The translations under genes and the position numbers were made by a program. A stretch of DNA of 64,000 bases from an uncultured Bacilli bacterium. GTDB taxonomy: Bacteria > Bacillota_I > Bacilli_A > RF39 > UBA660. The notes below the pieces were generated by a model. The model saw only the letters and a list, made by a program, of their open reading frames with translations, searched no databases and had not been told where the DNA came from. Shown here piece by piece: positions 53,701 through 62,381 of the stretch; the first letter of the stretch is position 1, and every line of letters starts with the position of its first letter. Location of the stretch: positions 29,748-93,747 of the forward strand of contig CAKPHY010000001.1 in assembly GCA_934162285.1 (NCBI GenBank), read 5' to 3'.

Positions 53701-55149
53701 ATGTTTAAAAATATTGACGAAAATATTAAATATATTAAAGAAATTAATCACGAAAGTACTGATATTAATGTTCGTGAATTTAAAATTGGTTCCAAAAGAG
53801 TATGTTATATAAATTTAGAAAGTACCAGTAGTGATGATAAGATCAGTAATTTTTTAATGAAAAATGTTGATCTAATGATCAATTTTAATTCTAAAAAAAT
53901 ATTTAACAATTTGTTTAATGATTTAAAGAATCAAATTCCAAATAGCAAACTTAAAATAATTGATAGTGATCTTTTCTATTATTTAGCTAGTGGTTTTACT
54001 TTGATCTTTGTTGATAAAATTGATAAATGTATCGCGATTGAAACTAAAGCTAATCTTGATCGTAGTGTTGGGGAACCAACAACTGAATTAATAGTTCGTG
54101 GACCTAAAGATAGTTTTAATGAAAATTATAATGTTAACATCGGATTAATAAGAAAAAGAATTAAAGATAATAATTTGTTTTTTGATGAAATTATTGTTGG
54201 GAAAAGAACAAGAACTAAAATTGCAATTAGTTATATTGATGATATTGTTGATAAAGATTTAGTTTCTAAAATAAAAAAACGTTTAGAACATATTGATATT
54301 GATGGAATTATTGATAGTGGAAATTTAAAAAGTTTTATTTGTCCTAAGTTGAGATCGGCTTTTCCTTTTATCAAAGATACGGAAAGACCCGATATTGTTT
54401 GTCAGTCTTTGTTGCAAGGAAAAGTTTGTATTATTGTTGAGAATTCTCCTTTCGTGTTAGTTTTTCCAGCTTTTTTAATTGATTATTTTAAAGTTAGTCA
54501 AGATTATTACGAAAAAAGTGTGAATGCTAATTTTACAAGAATTCTTAGAATAACAGCTTTTATCTTAACCATTGTTGTTCCTGCCTTATATGTTGCCATT
54601 ATGACTTTTAATGCTGAAGTTATTCCCGACTCTCTACTTCTTAGTTTAGCAATGCAACGTGAAGGTGTTCCTTTTTCGACTGTTGCTGAAGTTATGATTT
54701 TATCAATTGCTTTTGAAATTCTTCGTGAAAGTGATATTCGCATGCCAGCGATTATGGGAGCTTCCATTAGCATTGTTGGAGCTTTAGTTTTAGGCGATGC
54801 CGCAGTCAATGCTGGTATTGTTTCCCCTTTTGGTGTAATAATTGTTGCTGTTACAGCTATTTGTGGTTTAATTTTTTCTGACGTTGATTTTATTAATGCA
54901 ACAAGGTGGTGGCGGTTTATTTTTTTGATAGGAGCTATTTTTTTAGGATTGCTTGGAATTGTTTCGATCGGGGCTATATTTGTTGTCCATATTGCTAGTT
55001 TAGAAGTCTTGGATATTCCTTATAGTTATCCTCTTGCACCTATTGATCAAGATGAAGATGTTTTAGTAAAACCTGCTAATGCTAATTTTTTTAGAGGTAA
55101 ACTTTTAACTAAAAATCATATAAAAATGAGGGATCATCATGAAAAATAA
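53701..55149 (+). CDS. Spore germination receptor subunit A (GerA/GerABKA family)
   Basis: 482 aa, start ATG 53701 with GAGGGATATT upstream; a longer frame back to 53641 is rejected since it runs into the terminator. The N-terminal hydrophilic half has EFKIGSKRVCYINLES, TKANLDRSVGEPTTELIVRGPKDSF (core GEPTTELIVRGPKD) and LIRKRIKDNNLFF. After ~residue 245 come PFVLVFPAFLIDYF, several membrane segments, and AMQREGVPFSTVAEVMILSIAFEILRESDIRMP (core REGVPFST) - all signatures of germinant-receptor A subunits. Acts in the spore inner membrane. First of three overlapping genes. Confidence 0.95.
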   Translation: MFKNIDENIKYIKEINHESTDINVREFKIGSKRVCYINLESTSSDDKISNFLMKNVDLMINFNSKKIFNNLFNDLKNQIPNSKLKIIDSDLFYYLASGFTLIFVDKIDKCIAIETKANLDRSVGEPTTELIVRGPKDSFNENYNVNIGLIRKRIKDNNLFFDEIIVGKRTRTKIAISYIDDIVDKDLVSKIKKRLEHIDIDGIIDSGNLKSFICPKLRSAFPFIKDTERPDIVCQSLLQGKVCIIVENSPFVLVFPAFLIDYFKVSQDYYEKSVNANFTRILRITAFILTIVVPALYVAIMTFNAEVIPDSLLLSLAMQREGVPFSTVAEVMILSIAFEILRESDIRMPAIMGASISIVGALVLGDAAVNAGIVSPFGVIIVAVTAICGLIFSDVDFINATRWWRFIFLIGAIFLGLLGIVSIGAIFVVHIASLEVLDIPYSYPLAPIDQDEDVLVKPANANFFRGKLLTKNHIKMRDHHEK

Positions 55150-56305
55150 AATAATAATTTTAATGCTAATATTTTTATTAACTGGTTGTTATGGTTATCA
55201 AGAATTAAATGAAAAAGCAATCGTGAAAGGTATTTCTATTGATTTTGAAAAGAATCAATATGTAGTAAATTATATGGTTTCTAATGCTAATGTTTCAAAT
55301 GGTAAAAATAGTGAAACTAATCCTCAAACCGCTTTATTAGAAGGTAAGGGTGACACTATTTCAGAAGCTGTTGCCGAGATTAATTTATTAAGTCCTAAAA
55401 AAACTTATATTGGTCATATGTTAATCTTGGTTATATCCGATGAACTTGCTAAAAATGGGGTTGCTACCCCTACCGATTATTTTTTCAGAAATACGCAGTC
55501 AAAAAAATCTTTTTACTTTGTTTTATCTAAAGGAAATAAAGCTAAAGAAATTTTAAGTATTCTTTCACCCCTTAATACTTTTCCAGCAGAAAATATAACA
55601 GAAAATCTAGCTACCTCTGATTTAACTGAGGGTTTTATATCTAATATTACTTTTACAGAATTTATAAGTGATATTTTAAGTGATGGTGTTGATCCGGTAC
55701 TAAATGGTATTAAAATGATTGGTTCTAGTGAGAGTGGTTCTAAAAAAGAAAATTTGGAAAGTTCAGAGATTAAAAATTATATTAAAATTGATACTTTAGG
55801 AATTTTTAAAAAAGATAAGTTAATTGGTTTTGCATCTAAAACTGTTAGTAAAGGAATAAATATTTTAAATCAAAAAAGTGATAATTTTCAAATTGAAACG
55901 ATTCTTAATGATAAAAAAGTTGTTTTTAGATTTAAAGATATAAAGGTTAAAAAAGAAGTTAGTTTTGATGATAAAATTACTTTTAAATTTAAAGTAATTG
56001 GAGAAAGTGAAATTGAAGAAACAAATGGTAATTTTAATATTTCTAAAGAAAAAGATATTAAATTATTAAAAGAATCTTTAGATAAAAAATTAATGGAAAT
56101 TCTTACTGAAACTATTAATTATTCTAAAGAAACGAAAGCTGATTTTTTAGGATTGGGAAATTATATTTATTTAAATCATTATAAAAAATGGGAAAAGATT
56201 AAAGATAATTTTGACTTAAAAAATATTGTTGTTAAATTAGAAGTAAATAATAATTTATTACGTAATGAGAATACAAATGAAGGGACGCGAAAAGTTCATG
56301 AATAA
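55139..56305 (+). CDS. Spore germination lipoprotein (GerC family)
   Basis: 388 aa. The signal peptide ends in the lipobox LLTGC (Cys17), so the protein is lipid-anchored. YGYQELNEKAIVKGISIDF and LSPKKTYIGHMLILVISDELAKNGV (core GHMLILVISDELA) are family blocks, and the C-terminal half has KFKVIGESEIEETNG. It overlaps gerA by 11 nt and precedes the B subunit. The order A-C-B differs from the commoner A-B-C. Confidence 0.93.
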   Translation: MKNKIIILMLIFLLTGCYGYQELNEKAIVKGISIDFEKNQYVVNYMVSNANVSNGKNSETNPQTALLEGKGDTISEAVAEINLLSPKKTYIGHMLILVISDELAKNGVATPTDYFFRNTQSKKSFYFVLSKGNKAKEILSILSPLNTFPAENITENLATSDLTEGFISNITFTEFISDILSDGVDPVLNGIKMIGSSESGSKKENLESSEIKNYIKIDTLGIFKKDKLIGFASKTVSKGINILNQKSDNFQIETILNDKKVVFRFKDIKVKKEVSFDDKITFKFKVIGESEIEETNGNFNISKEKDIKLLKESLDKKLMEILTETINYSKETKADFLGLGNYIYLNHYKKWEKIKDNFDLKNIVVKLEVNNNLLRNENTNEGTRKVHE

Positions 56306-57341
56306 TAAAGATATTCCTATGGGATTTACTACTATTTTAATTTCAACAGTTCCAGGTATTACTTTTTATATTCAAAAGATGTCAAGTAAACAAAATTCTT
56401 GGTTAGCTATTATAATTGGTTCTATTCTTGGATTTTTATTTTTAAAAATGATTTTATATATTAGATCTTGTGGTAATAATATCTTTGATGCTAATAAAAA
56501 AGCTTTAGGTATTTTTAGTATTTTAATTAATATTTTAATTTCTTTAACTTTGTTTTTGTTTTCCTCTTTAATAGCATGGCATTCTTATATTTTTTTAAAG
56601 AGTCAATATTTTAGTGAAACGCCTTTTTTAATCATAGCTTTAGGACTTATTATTCCTGTATCTTATTTGATTATTAGAAAAAATGCAACTTTAATTAGAA
56701 CAAATACTTTACTTTTTAAAATTATTTTATTTTTAATTTTTGGTGCTGTATTTTTACTTAGTTTTCAATTTAATTTTGAAAATTTAAAGCCCTTTGCAGA
56801 GATTAAAAATAATGATTTATTATATGGAATATTTGTTTATTTTTCAGTAAGTATTTTACCAATTTATAGTTTACTTAGTATTGGAAATTTAAGCAACAAA
56901 AAGATGGCTTATAAATATTATTTTTTAGGGTGTTTATGTAATTTAGCAGCATCAACCGTTACTTATTTAGTTTTGGGTAAATATTTAGTTGAAAATGTTG
57001 CTTTCCCCGAAATGTATGTTTTAAGAAGAATTGGTTCCTTAACTAATAGTGCCCGTATTGATAGTTTGATTATTTCAGAATGGTTAATTTGTATTTTCTT
57101 AAATGTTTCTTATTCTTTATTTTATGTTAAAAATTGTATTAGTTATTATAAAAGTAATATAAATAAATATTTATATTTAATTTTACCTTTTTTGCTCTTT
57201 ATTGTTTCAACTAATTCTTTTAAAGATACAAGTATTGGAAAAAATTTTATTAGATCTTATTATCCAATTATCAGTTTTATTGTTTTATTTGGTTGCAATT
57301 TTATTATTTTTATAATACTTAAAATAAAAAAGAAACCTTAA
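56298..57341 (+). CDS. Spore germination receptor subunit B (GerAB family, APC fold)
   Basis: 347 aa with about ten membrane segments, matching the amino-acid-permease-like B subunits that bind germinants. NNKDIPMGFTTILISTVPG at the start and the ISSLFSSSLIAWHSYIFLKSQY-like centre (SSLIAWHSYIFLKS visible) fit the family. The start is uncertain: ATG 56298 overlaps the gerC stop by 8 nt but has a poor ribosome-binding site; ATG 56277 is an alternative. The receptor would sense amino acids or nucleosides; which one is not evident. Confidence 0.9.
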   Translation: MNNKDIPMGFTTILISTVPGITFYIQKMSSKQNSWLAIIIGSILGFLFLKMILYIRSCGNNIFDANKKALGIFSILINILISLTLFLFSSLIAWHSYIFLKSQYFSETPFLIIALGLIIPVSYLIIRKNATLIRTNTLLFKIILFLIFGAVFLLSFQFNFENLKPFAEIKNNDLLYGIFVYFSVSILPIYSLLSIGNLSNKKMAYKYYFLGCLCNLAASTVTYLVLGKYLVENVAFPEMYVLRRIGSLTNSARIDSLIISEWLICIFLNVSYSLFYVKNCISYYKSNINKYLYLILPFLLFIVSTNSFKDTSIGKNFIRSYYPIISFIVLFGCNFIIFIILKIKKKP

Positions 57342-57348
57342 CGGTTTC
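57322..57348 (-). terminator. Terminator after the acidic tail-anchored protein gene
   Basis: GAAACC-GTTAA-GGTTTC followed by TTTTTTATTTT on the minus strand. It overlaps the gerB stop on the other strand. Confidence 0.8.
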
Positions 57349-58105
57349 ACATTAATATTAAGAAAGCAACTAAGCCTATAATTATTAAAACTAAAATAAC
57401 TATTATTATTTTTATTAATTTTGAAGATCCTTCTTCAACTTCTTCAGAATCATTTAATTGTTTCTTTAATGATTGCGTAAAGAACTCATCATCTTCCGTT
57501 TCTTCTTCATCTTCAGCTTCTTCAGAATCTTCAGTTTCTTCTTCTATTTCTTCCTCATCATTTTCTTCTTCGTCTTCATCTTCGTCTGTTAATTCTAATT
57601 TAATATTTGTCGTTGTGATTTCGACAGTTTTTCCTTTATCTGCTAAATCTCCAAACATGTCTAAACTTAATTCAGTATTTCCCATATTTTCTAAGTTGCT
57701 TGCTGGAGTTTCTTCTGTTTCTTCAGTTGATTCTTCTTCTTTTTTTAAAGTTTCTGGGTTTATTTTATGATAAGGTTGATATTCTTTTTCAGAAGCGGCT
57801 TTATTTAAATATTCATTTATATCATATTTTTTTACTTCTTCTGTTTCTTCAATTGGTTCTTCTTCTTTTTTATCTTTAATAATATTATATTCGCGCATTA
57901 GCATTTCTTTGCGATAGTTTTCGCGGCCCTTTAAAAGTTCTTTTACTTTTTCAATATTAATTTCTTGGGTATATTCCGAAGGTTTTTCTTCCGTTTTTAA
58001 GTAAGAATCATCTTCATATATTCGTTTATATAATTCTTGATTTCTTGCTACACGACTATTAGTTTCATTGCTGTCATAATCATATCTATCTGTTCTACTG
58101 ACCAT
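57347..58105 (-). CDS. Acidic tail-anchored membrane protein
   Basis: 252 aa from ATG 58105 (GAAGGTG upstream). The N-terminus is MVSRTDRYDYDSNET, followed by charged helical stretches and a very acidic segment of ~40 residues made almost only of Glu and Asp (residues ~180-225). A single membrane segment (IIIVILVLIIIGLVAFLI) ends the protein, so the acidic body lies in the cytoplasm if it is tail-anchored. I do not recognise a family. It may be a cytoplasmic scaffold at the membrane; no enzymatic motif is present. Confidence 0.75.
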   Translation of the reverse strand: MVSRTDRYDYDSNETNSRVARNQELYKRIYEDDSYLKTEEKPSEYTQEINIEKVKELLKGRENYRKEMLMREYNIIKDKKEEEPIEETEEVKKYDINEYLNKAASEKEYQPYHKINPETLKKEEESTEETEETPASNLENMGNTELSLDMFGDLADKGKTVEITTTNIKLELTDEDEDEEENDEEEIEEETEDSEEAEDEEETEDDEFFTQSLKKQLNDSEEVEEGSSKLIKIIIVILVLIIIGLVAFLILM

Positions 58106-58165
58106 TTTTGCACCTTCTATTCTAAATATATAATAACATATTTTAGTTATTTTTAAAACTGTTTC

Positions 58166-58195
58166 TTGATTTGTATACACTTTTTAGTGTATACT
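58166..58195 (+). promoter_or_regulatory. Ferredoxin promoter with overlapping palindromic operator
   Basis: TTGATT (58166-58171), 18 bp and TATACT (58190-58195). GTATACACT-TTTT-AGTGTATAC (58173-58194), a perfect 9 bp inverted repeat, fills the spacer and the -10, which is the position of a repressor site. The regulator is unknown. Confidence 0.7.
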
Positions 58196-58216
58196 TTATT
58201 AGAGGAGGAATCGAGA

Positions 58217-58411
58217 ATGAAAGTTAAAGTTGACGAGACAAAATGTGTTTGCTGTGGTTCTTGTACTGTAATTTGTGGTGATGTGTTTGGTTTTTCAGAT
58301 GACGGAACTGCATGTGTAAAGGATGCTGCTAAAGTAGAAGAAAACATGGATGCTGTTAAAGAGGCAGCTGATCAATGTCCTACTGGCGCTATTGAAATTG
58401 AAGAAAAATAA
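58217..58411 (+). CDS. Ferredoxin, single [4Fe-4S] cluster
   Basis: 64 aa low-potential electron carrier. Start ATG 58217 has AGGAGG upstream. Cluster cysteines are Cys10, Cys13, Cys16 and Cys54 (CVCCGSC and QCPTGAI); Cys12 and Cys20 are extra. The layout matches the Bacillus-type Fer. It is a single-gene unit with a terminator and a palindrome in its promoter. Confidence 0.94.
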   Translation: MKVKVDETKCVCCGSCTVICGDVFGFSDDGTACVKDAAKVEENMDAVKEAADQCPTGAIEIEEK

Positions 58412-58437
58412 AAGAAAGCTTGGCTTTCTTTTTTATT
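58411..58437. terminator. Bidirectional terminator between ferredoxin and the large pilin-like gene
   Basis: AAAAGAAAGC-TTG-GCTTTCTTTT with T-runs on both strands. It serves the two converging genes. Confidence 0.85.
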
Positions 58438-59812
58438 TTACAACAATTCTTGAGGAATATTCCCTAGAACATTCGGCTACTTCATAAGTGAAGGCTCCAT
58501 TTTTAGTAGTATCACCGCCACGACTAAGGCAATTGCTACTATTTATTAAAGAGCCAGTATCAGAGCTAATTAAGTCATCACTTGAAGGATTAGTAATTGT
58601 TCCTGTTTTTACCCATTCATTAGCACCACCACTAAGTCCATAGACACCGGTTACATTTCTAGTAGTGCTTGTGAAAACTGAATTTTCTGAATAATATATT
58701 TCATTAGTATAATTAGCATAATAGTCTAATGTATATGTTAATCGTTTAATATTATACTTATTAGCACTAGCTAAAGTCTTTACTTCATAGTTAGCAATGG
58801 TACCCGTATATTGGTCGGATGCATATATTTTTTCCTTACCAACACCATATTTGCTTTGACCTAAGTATAAAGCTGCAACCCATTCTTTATTGCTGACCAT
58901 GTCAACATTTACTTCATTTTTTAAGAAATTATAGTTAGAACTATAAAGATTTTTTATAGCTGTTGTTAATAGCGATTGACTCATTTTAGCTGGTTTTTGG
59001 TTATAACTACTATGAATTGTATTATTATTAGGACTTAAAGTTTCATTTAAAGTTGTTATTTCAAATTTAGAAATCCAGAAGCCATTGATTCCATCAAAAG
59101 CTTGATTTATTTTATAACTTCCGGTAGTTGTTGTTGAAGTTCCTTTAACAAACTTTATTTCAGCGCCATTATCTTTTTTATAGTATTGATAACGAGGAAT
59201 CCAAACCATGAAAATTAAATTATCATCAATTTCATTAAAAGGAAGGATTAATTCTCCTGCTTGCAAACTTTTATATTTTGCTAATTTTTCTTTAGGAACG
59301 ACAATGGCATTAGCCCATCTTTTTTCTTCATAGTTATACCAATCGCCATATTTATTTTGATCAGCTACTACTATGTTATTATTTTGATCCCATTTTATAG
59401 CGATCATATTGGAAGCTAAAACGGGAGCATTAGGTAATGTGTCAATATTTTCTTGACAATCATTAACAACATCATAATTAATGTTATTTTGTGAATATGT
59501 TACTTTTACTTTATTATTTGTAAGAGTTATTTCTTTATTGGAATTAGCATTTATATTTTCTATATCTTCTTTAGTTAAAACTTCTTTTAGATCTAAACAA
59601 TAAGTATTTCCAGATTTTGGTTCAAATGAAGCAGAATTTTTACTTACATAATTTTTAGCAGCGGTAATAATTAGTTCTTTAGTAGCTGAATCTATTTGTT
59701 CTCTTTTTTCATCATTTTTTTCTAAAATGACAGATACTGAAAAAACTCCTACCATTGTTAAAAGCACAATTACAGCTAATAGTTCTACTAATGTAAATCC
59801 TTTTTTATTCAT
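58433..59812 (-). CDS. Type IV pilin-like protein with FGE-sulfatase/C-type-lectin-like C-terminal domain
   Basis: 459 aa. Start ATG 59812 (GGAG 9 nt upstream). The prepilin signal is MNKKGFTLVELLAVI, cleaved after Gly by a prepilin peptidase, followed by a hydrophobic helix. The C-terminal ~280 residues resemble the formylglycine-generating-enzyme/C-type-lectin fold: FMVWIPRYQYYKK, INGFWISKFEIT, MVSNKEWVAALYLGQSKYG, VYGLSGGANEWV, LSRGGDTTKNGAFTYE and a final SSRIVVK. This combination is a surface adhesin or display protein in many gut Bacilli. It follows the smaller pilin gene by 1 nt. Confidence 0.88.
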   Translation of the reverse strand: MNKKGFTLVELLAVIVLLTMVGVFSVSVILEKNDEKREQIDSATKELIITAAKNYVSKNSASFEPKSGNTYCLDLKEVLTKEDIENINANSNKEITLTNNKVKVTYSQNNINYDVVNDCQENIDTLPNAPVLASNMIAIKWDQNNNIVVADQNKYGDWYNYEEKRWANAIVVPKEKLAKYKSLQAGELILPFNEIDDNLIFMVWIPRYQYYKKDNGAEIKFVKGTSTTTTGSYKINQAFDGINGFWISKFEITTLNETLSPNNNTIHSSYNQKPAKMSQSLLTTAIKNLYSSNYNFLKNEVNVDMVSNKEWVAALYLGQSKYGVGKEKIYASDQYTGTIANYEVKTLASANKYNIKRLTYTLDYYANYTNEIYYSENSVFTSTTRNVTGVYGLSGGANEWVKTGTITNPSSDDLISSDTGSLINSSNCLSRGGDTTKNGAFTYEVAECSREYSSRIVVK

Positions 59813-59813
59813 T

Positions 59814-60383
59814 TTAACACGCTCCATTATACAAAGCGACTATTCCGCCATCTAGAGTTAATTTGATTTTATTATTAGGATCATATTCATTATTTTTAGC
59901 ATCAACAATATTTTTTGATAAATAATAATTATCTTGCAAGTTTTGAATGCTTATACATTTACTTTGACCATTTTCAATACTAATTAAACCATCACTATAA
60001 TAAGAAGTAGCAGCTGCTTCTATTTCGGATGTTGTTACTTCACATGTTGCATCTACTTCATATTTTGATCCATTTTTATAAATTTTTACTATTCTATTGC
60101 TATCAATTAATTTACCATCACTATCTTTTATATCATAAGAAAGTAAGCCTTCTGTTTGTAACATATAAACAGTTAAACAGTAATCCATTTTAGCTATGTC
60201 GTCTTCTTTTTCACTATAATAATCTTTTGCAGCTTCTATAATAATTTTTTCGGTTGCTTTATCAAGATCATTACTTGCTTCAAAAAAGCTATTGATAATA
60301 TTAGGAAACATAACTAAAGATAGTAAAGCAATAATGATAATAACACCTAAAAGCTCAACTAAAGTAAATCCCTTTTTATTCAT
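59814..60383 (-). CDS. Type IV pilin-like protein (minor pseudopilin)
   Basis: 189 aa. MNKKGFTLVELLGVIII is a class prepilin signal with Gly before the cleavage and Glu at mature position 5 (FTLVE). The hydrophobic helix extends to about residue 35. The C-terminal domain has four cysteines that may form disulfides. It is first in an operon with the larger pilin-like gene. Assembly ATPase, prepilin peptidase and PilC were not seen in the window. Confidence 0.9.
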   Translation of the reverse strand: MNKKGFTLVELLGVIIIIALLSLVMFPNIINSFFEASNDLDKATEKIIIEAAKDYYSEKEDDIAKMDYCLTVYMLQTEGLLSYDIKDSDGKLIDSNRIVKIYKNGSKYEVDATCEVTTSEIEAAATSYYSDGLISIENGQSKCISIQNLQDNYYLSKNIVDAKNNEYDPNNKIKLTLDGGIVALYNGAC

Positions 60384-60404
60384 GTCATCACTTTCCCTAG
60401 TTTA

Positions 60405-60433
60405 ATTATAACTTTTTTGGCATTAAAAAACAA
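60405..60433 (-). promoter_or_regulatory. Promoter of the pilin operon
   Basis: TTGTTT (60433-60428), 17 bp and TATAAT (60410-60405). The -35 box lies within the rpmF terminator. Confidence 0.65.
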
Positions 60434-60447
60434 CTATTATTTAGTTG
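60425..60447 (-). terminator. Terminator after rpmF
   Basis: CAACTA-AATAA-TAGTTG followed by TTTTTT on the minus strand; the loop contains the stop codon of rpmF. Confidence 0.82.
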
Positions 60448-60622
60448 CTTCTTTTTTAATAACTTCTTTTCCTTTATAAGTTCCGCAATTCTTGCAAACT
60501 CTGTGTGGTTTTACATCACTACCACATTTTGGACATGTAGTTACAGTATTAGCATCGATTTTGTAGTGTGTACGACGCATTCTACCTCTAGTCTTACTAA
60601 CTTTTCTAAATGGTACTGCCAT
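60437..60622 (-). CDS. rpmF: 50S ribosomal protein L32, zinc form
   Basis: 61 aa. [22 protein letters not shown] and the zinc site CPKC...CKNC identify it. Start ATG 60622 is preceded by GAGGTG; an ATG three codons earlier is rejected. It follows the DUF177 gene, its usual partner. Confidence 0.96.
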   Translation of the reverse strand: MAVPFRKVSKTRGRMRRTHYKIDANTVTTCPKCGSDVKPHRVCKNCGTYKGKEVIKKEATK

Positions 60623-60641
60623 TTTTAACACCTCTTCTCTT

Positions 60642-61109
60642 TTACAATAAATCTTTTAATTTACTTAATTCTGAATTTCCTGTTTTAACTTCTTTATTTA
60701 AGCTCCAGCCTTCACCTTCTAGTTCCGTTCCGGAAGCATCTGGACTTACAACGTGTGTAGGAATTTCCATGAGTATATTTTCCCATATAATAGGCAAAAT
60801 ATCAATAGTATTTTCAATGTTTTTTAGAATTATACTACTTTCTTCAAATAAATCTAACAAATTATCATTAATATCTAGATCTAAATCATAAGGAACATCT
60901 TTAAGGGTGACAGCACATCTTAATATTGCTTGACCTTTAATGTTGACATCTAAGATATATTCATTAAGACTATTTTTATAAATTGAACCAACTACGTGAA
61001 TATCTTTTAGCTCTTTAATGTCATTATCAAGGTTATCAAATGAAATTTTCTCATCAATAGGTATTTCTTTTACAACACCTGATCGTAATCTTGTTAAATC
61101 TATAATCAT
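60642..61109 (-). CDS. DUF177 / YceD-family ribosome-associated protein
   Basis: 155 aa from ATG 61109 (GAGGAG upstream); a longer frame reaches into the promoter. [11 protein letters not shown], the cysteine in [22 protein letters not shown] and the [19 protein letters not shown] segment (core [15 protein letters not shown]) match YceD. The family is linked to 23S rRNA/L32 processing in plants and bacteria. Cotranscribed with rpmF. Confidence 0.92.
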   Translation of the reverse strand: MIIDLTRLRSGVVKEIPIDEKISFDNLDNDIKELKDIHVVGSIYKNSLNEYILDVNIKGQAILRCAVTLKDVPYDLDLDINDNLLDLFEESSIILKNIENTIDILPIIWENILMEIPTHVVSPDASGTELEGEGWSLNKEVKTGNSELSKLKDLL

Positions 61110-61128
61110 AAAATCTCCTCGCTTTAAG

Positions 61129-61157
61129 ATTATACAAAAATATTTTTGAAATTGCAA
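61129..61157 (-). promoter_or_regulatory. Promoter of the DUF177-rpmF operon
   Basis: TTGCAA (61157-61152), 17 bp and TATAAT (61134-61129). Boxes and spacing are the same as in the S10 operon promoter. Confidence 0.85.
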
Positions 61158-61230
61158 GTTTTTTATTAGCATATTTGTTTTTTTTAGCAAAAATTCTTTT
61201 AACGTGATATGATAGTAATGAGGTGATGAT

Positions 61231-62361
61231 ATGAAAATAGGAATTATATGTGAATATAATCCATTTCATAACGGGCATATATACCATATAAATAAAATAA
61301 AAGAACTTTATCCGGATTCAACAATTATTTTAGTTGTTGATAGTTATTTTACAGAACGTGGTGATATAAGTGTTTTAGATAAATTTGCTAAAACAGAAAT
61401 TGCTTTAGCTAATAATGTTGATCTTGTAATTGAGCTTCCTTTTGTCTTTGCTACTCAAAGTGCAGATATTTTTGCTAAAGGAGCGATCAGCATTCTTAAT
61501 AAACTTAATGTTGATTTAGTAGTATTTGGTAGTGAATCTAACGACATTGAGGGATTAAAAAAAGCAGCAGCTATTCAAATCAATAATGATTCTTATGATA
61601 GTTTGGTTAAAAGTTATTTACAAAGTGGTAGTAATTATCCTACGGCTTTAGCCAAAGCTTTAGATTATTTTAATCAAGATAAATTTGATACTCCAAATGA
61701 TCTGCTTGGTATCAGCTATATTAAAGCCATAATGGTAACAAATTCCAAAATTAAACCTTTGACAATTCAAAGAACAAATGATTATCATGATTTGACACTT
61801 ACAAATATTTCAAGTGCTAGTGCGATAAGAAATGCCATTAATGATAAAAATGATATTTCTAATAGTGTACCTAGTATTACTAAAAATTTTATTAGATATG
61901 TTGATGAAAAAAAGTGGTTTAATTATCTTAAGTTTAAAATAATTTCAGATCTTGATTATTTGAATCAATATCAAACAGTTGATGAAGGAATTGAAAATAG
62001 GATTAAAAAGTTTATATATGATTCCAATTCTTTAGAAGAATTAATTTTAAATGTTAAATCTAAAAGATTTACTTATAATAAAATTAAAAGAATGTTTACC
62101 CATATTTTATGTGGTTTTAAAAAAGAAGATGCTAAAGATTTAAAGATTGAATATATTCGCGTTTTAGGTTTTAACAAAAGTGGTCAAAAGGTTTTAAATA
62201 GTGTTAAAAAAAATTTGGATGTCCCTATTTATTTTAATTATAAAGAAGGATTAAATAAATACTTTGATTTAGAATTTAAAACTAGTGTTATTTATTCATT
62301 AATTGTTAGTGATCAAAGTATTGTAAAAAAAGAATTTAAAGCTTTTCCAATAAAAAAATGA
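61231..62361 (+). CDS. tmcAL: tRNA(Met) cytidine acetate ligase
   Basis: Makes N4-acetylcytidine at the wobble position of elongator tRNA(Met) from acetate and ATP. 376 aa. The nucleotidyltransferase motif is EYNPFHNGH (residues 8-16); GDISVLDKFAKTEIAL, VIELPFVFATQSADIFAKGAI (core ELPFVFATQSAD) and the SSASAIRNAI motif follow. The family was formerly called YlbM/DUF795. GAGGTGATGAT precedes the ATG. Confidence 0.93.
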   Translation: MKIGIICEYNPFHNGHIYHINKIKELYPDSTIILVVDSYFTERGDISVLDKFAKTEIALANNVDLVIELPFVFATQSADIFAKGAISILNKLNVDLVVFGSESNDIEGLKKAAAIQINNDSYDSLVKSYLQSGSNYPTALAKALDYFNQDKFDTPNDLLGISYIKAIMVTNSKIKPLTIQRTNDYHDLTLTNISSASAIRNAINDKNDISNSVPSITKNFIRYVDEKKWFNYLKFKIISDLDYLNQYQTVDEGIENRIKKFIYDSNSLEELILNVKSKRFTYNKIKRMFTHILCGFKKEDAKDLKIEYIRVLGFNKSGQKVLNSVKKNLDVPIYFNYKEGLNKYFDLEFKTSVIYSLIVSDQSIVKKEFKAFPIKK

Positions 62362-62381
62362 TAGTAAATATCATTTTTTTT
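62352..62381. terminator. Bidirectional terminator between tmcAL and mutM
   Basis: AAAAAAATGATA-GTAAA-TATCATTTTTTTT. It overlaps the stop of tmcAL and lies near the stop of mutM on the other strand. Confidence 0.8.

Noticed and set aside
54507..54809. Open frame on the minus strand inside gerA
   Set aside because: It mirrors the strongly coding membrane region of gerA and has no ribosome-binding site or homology.
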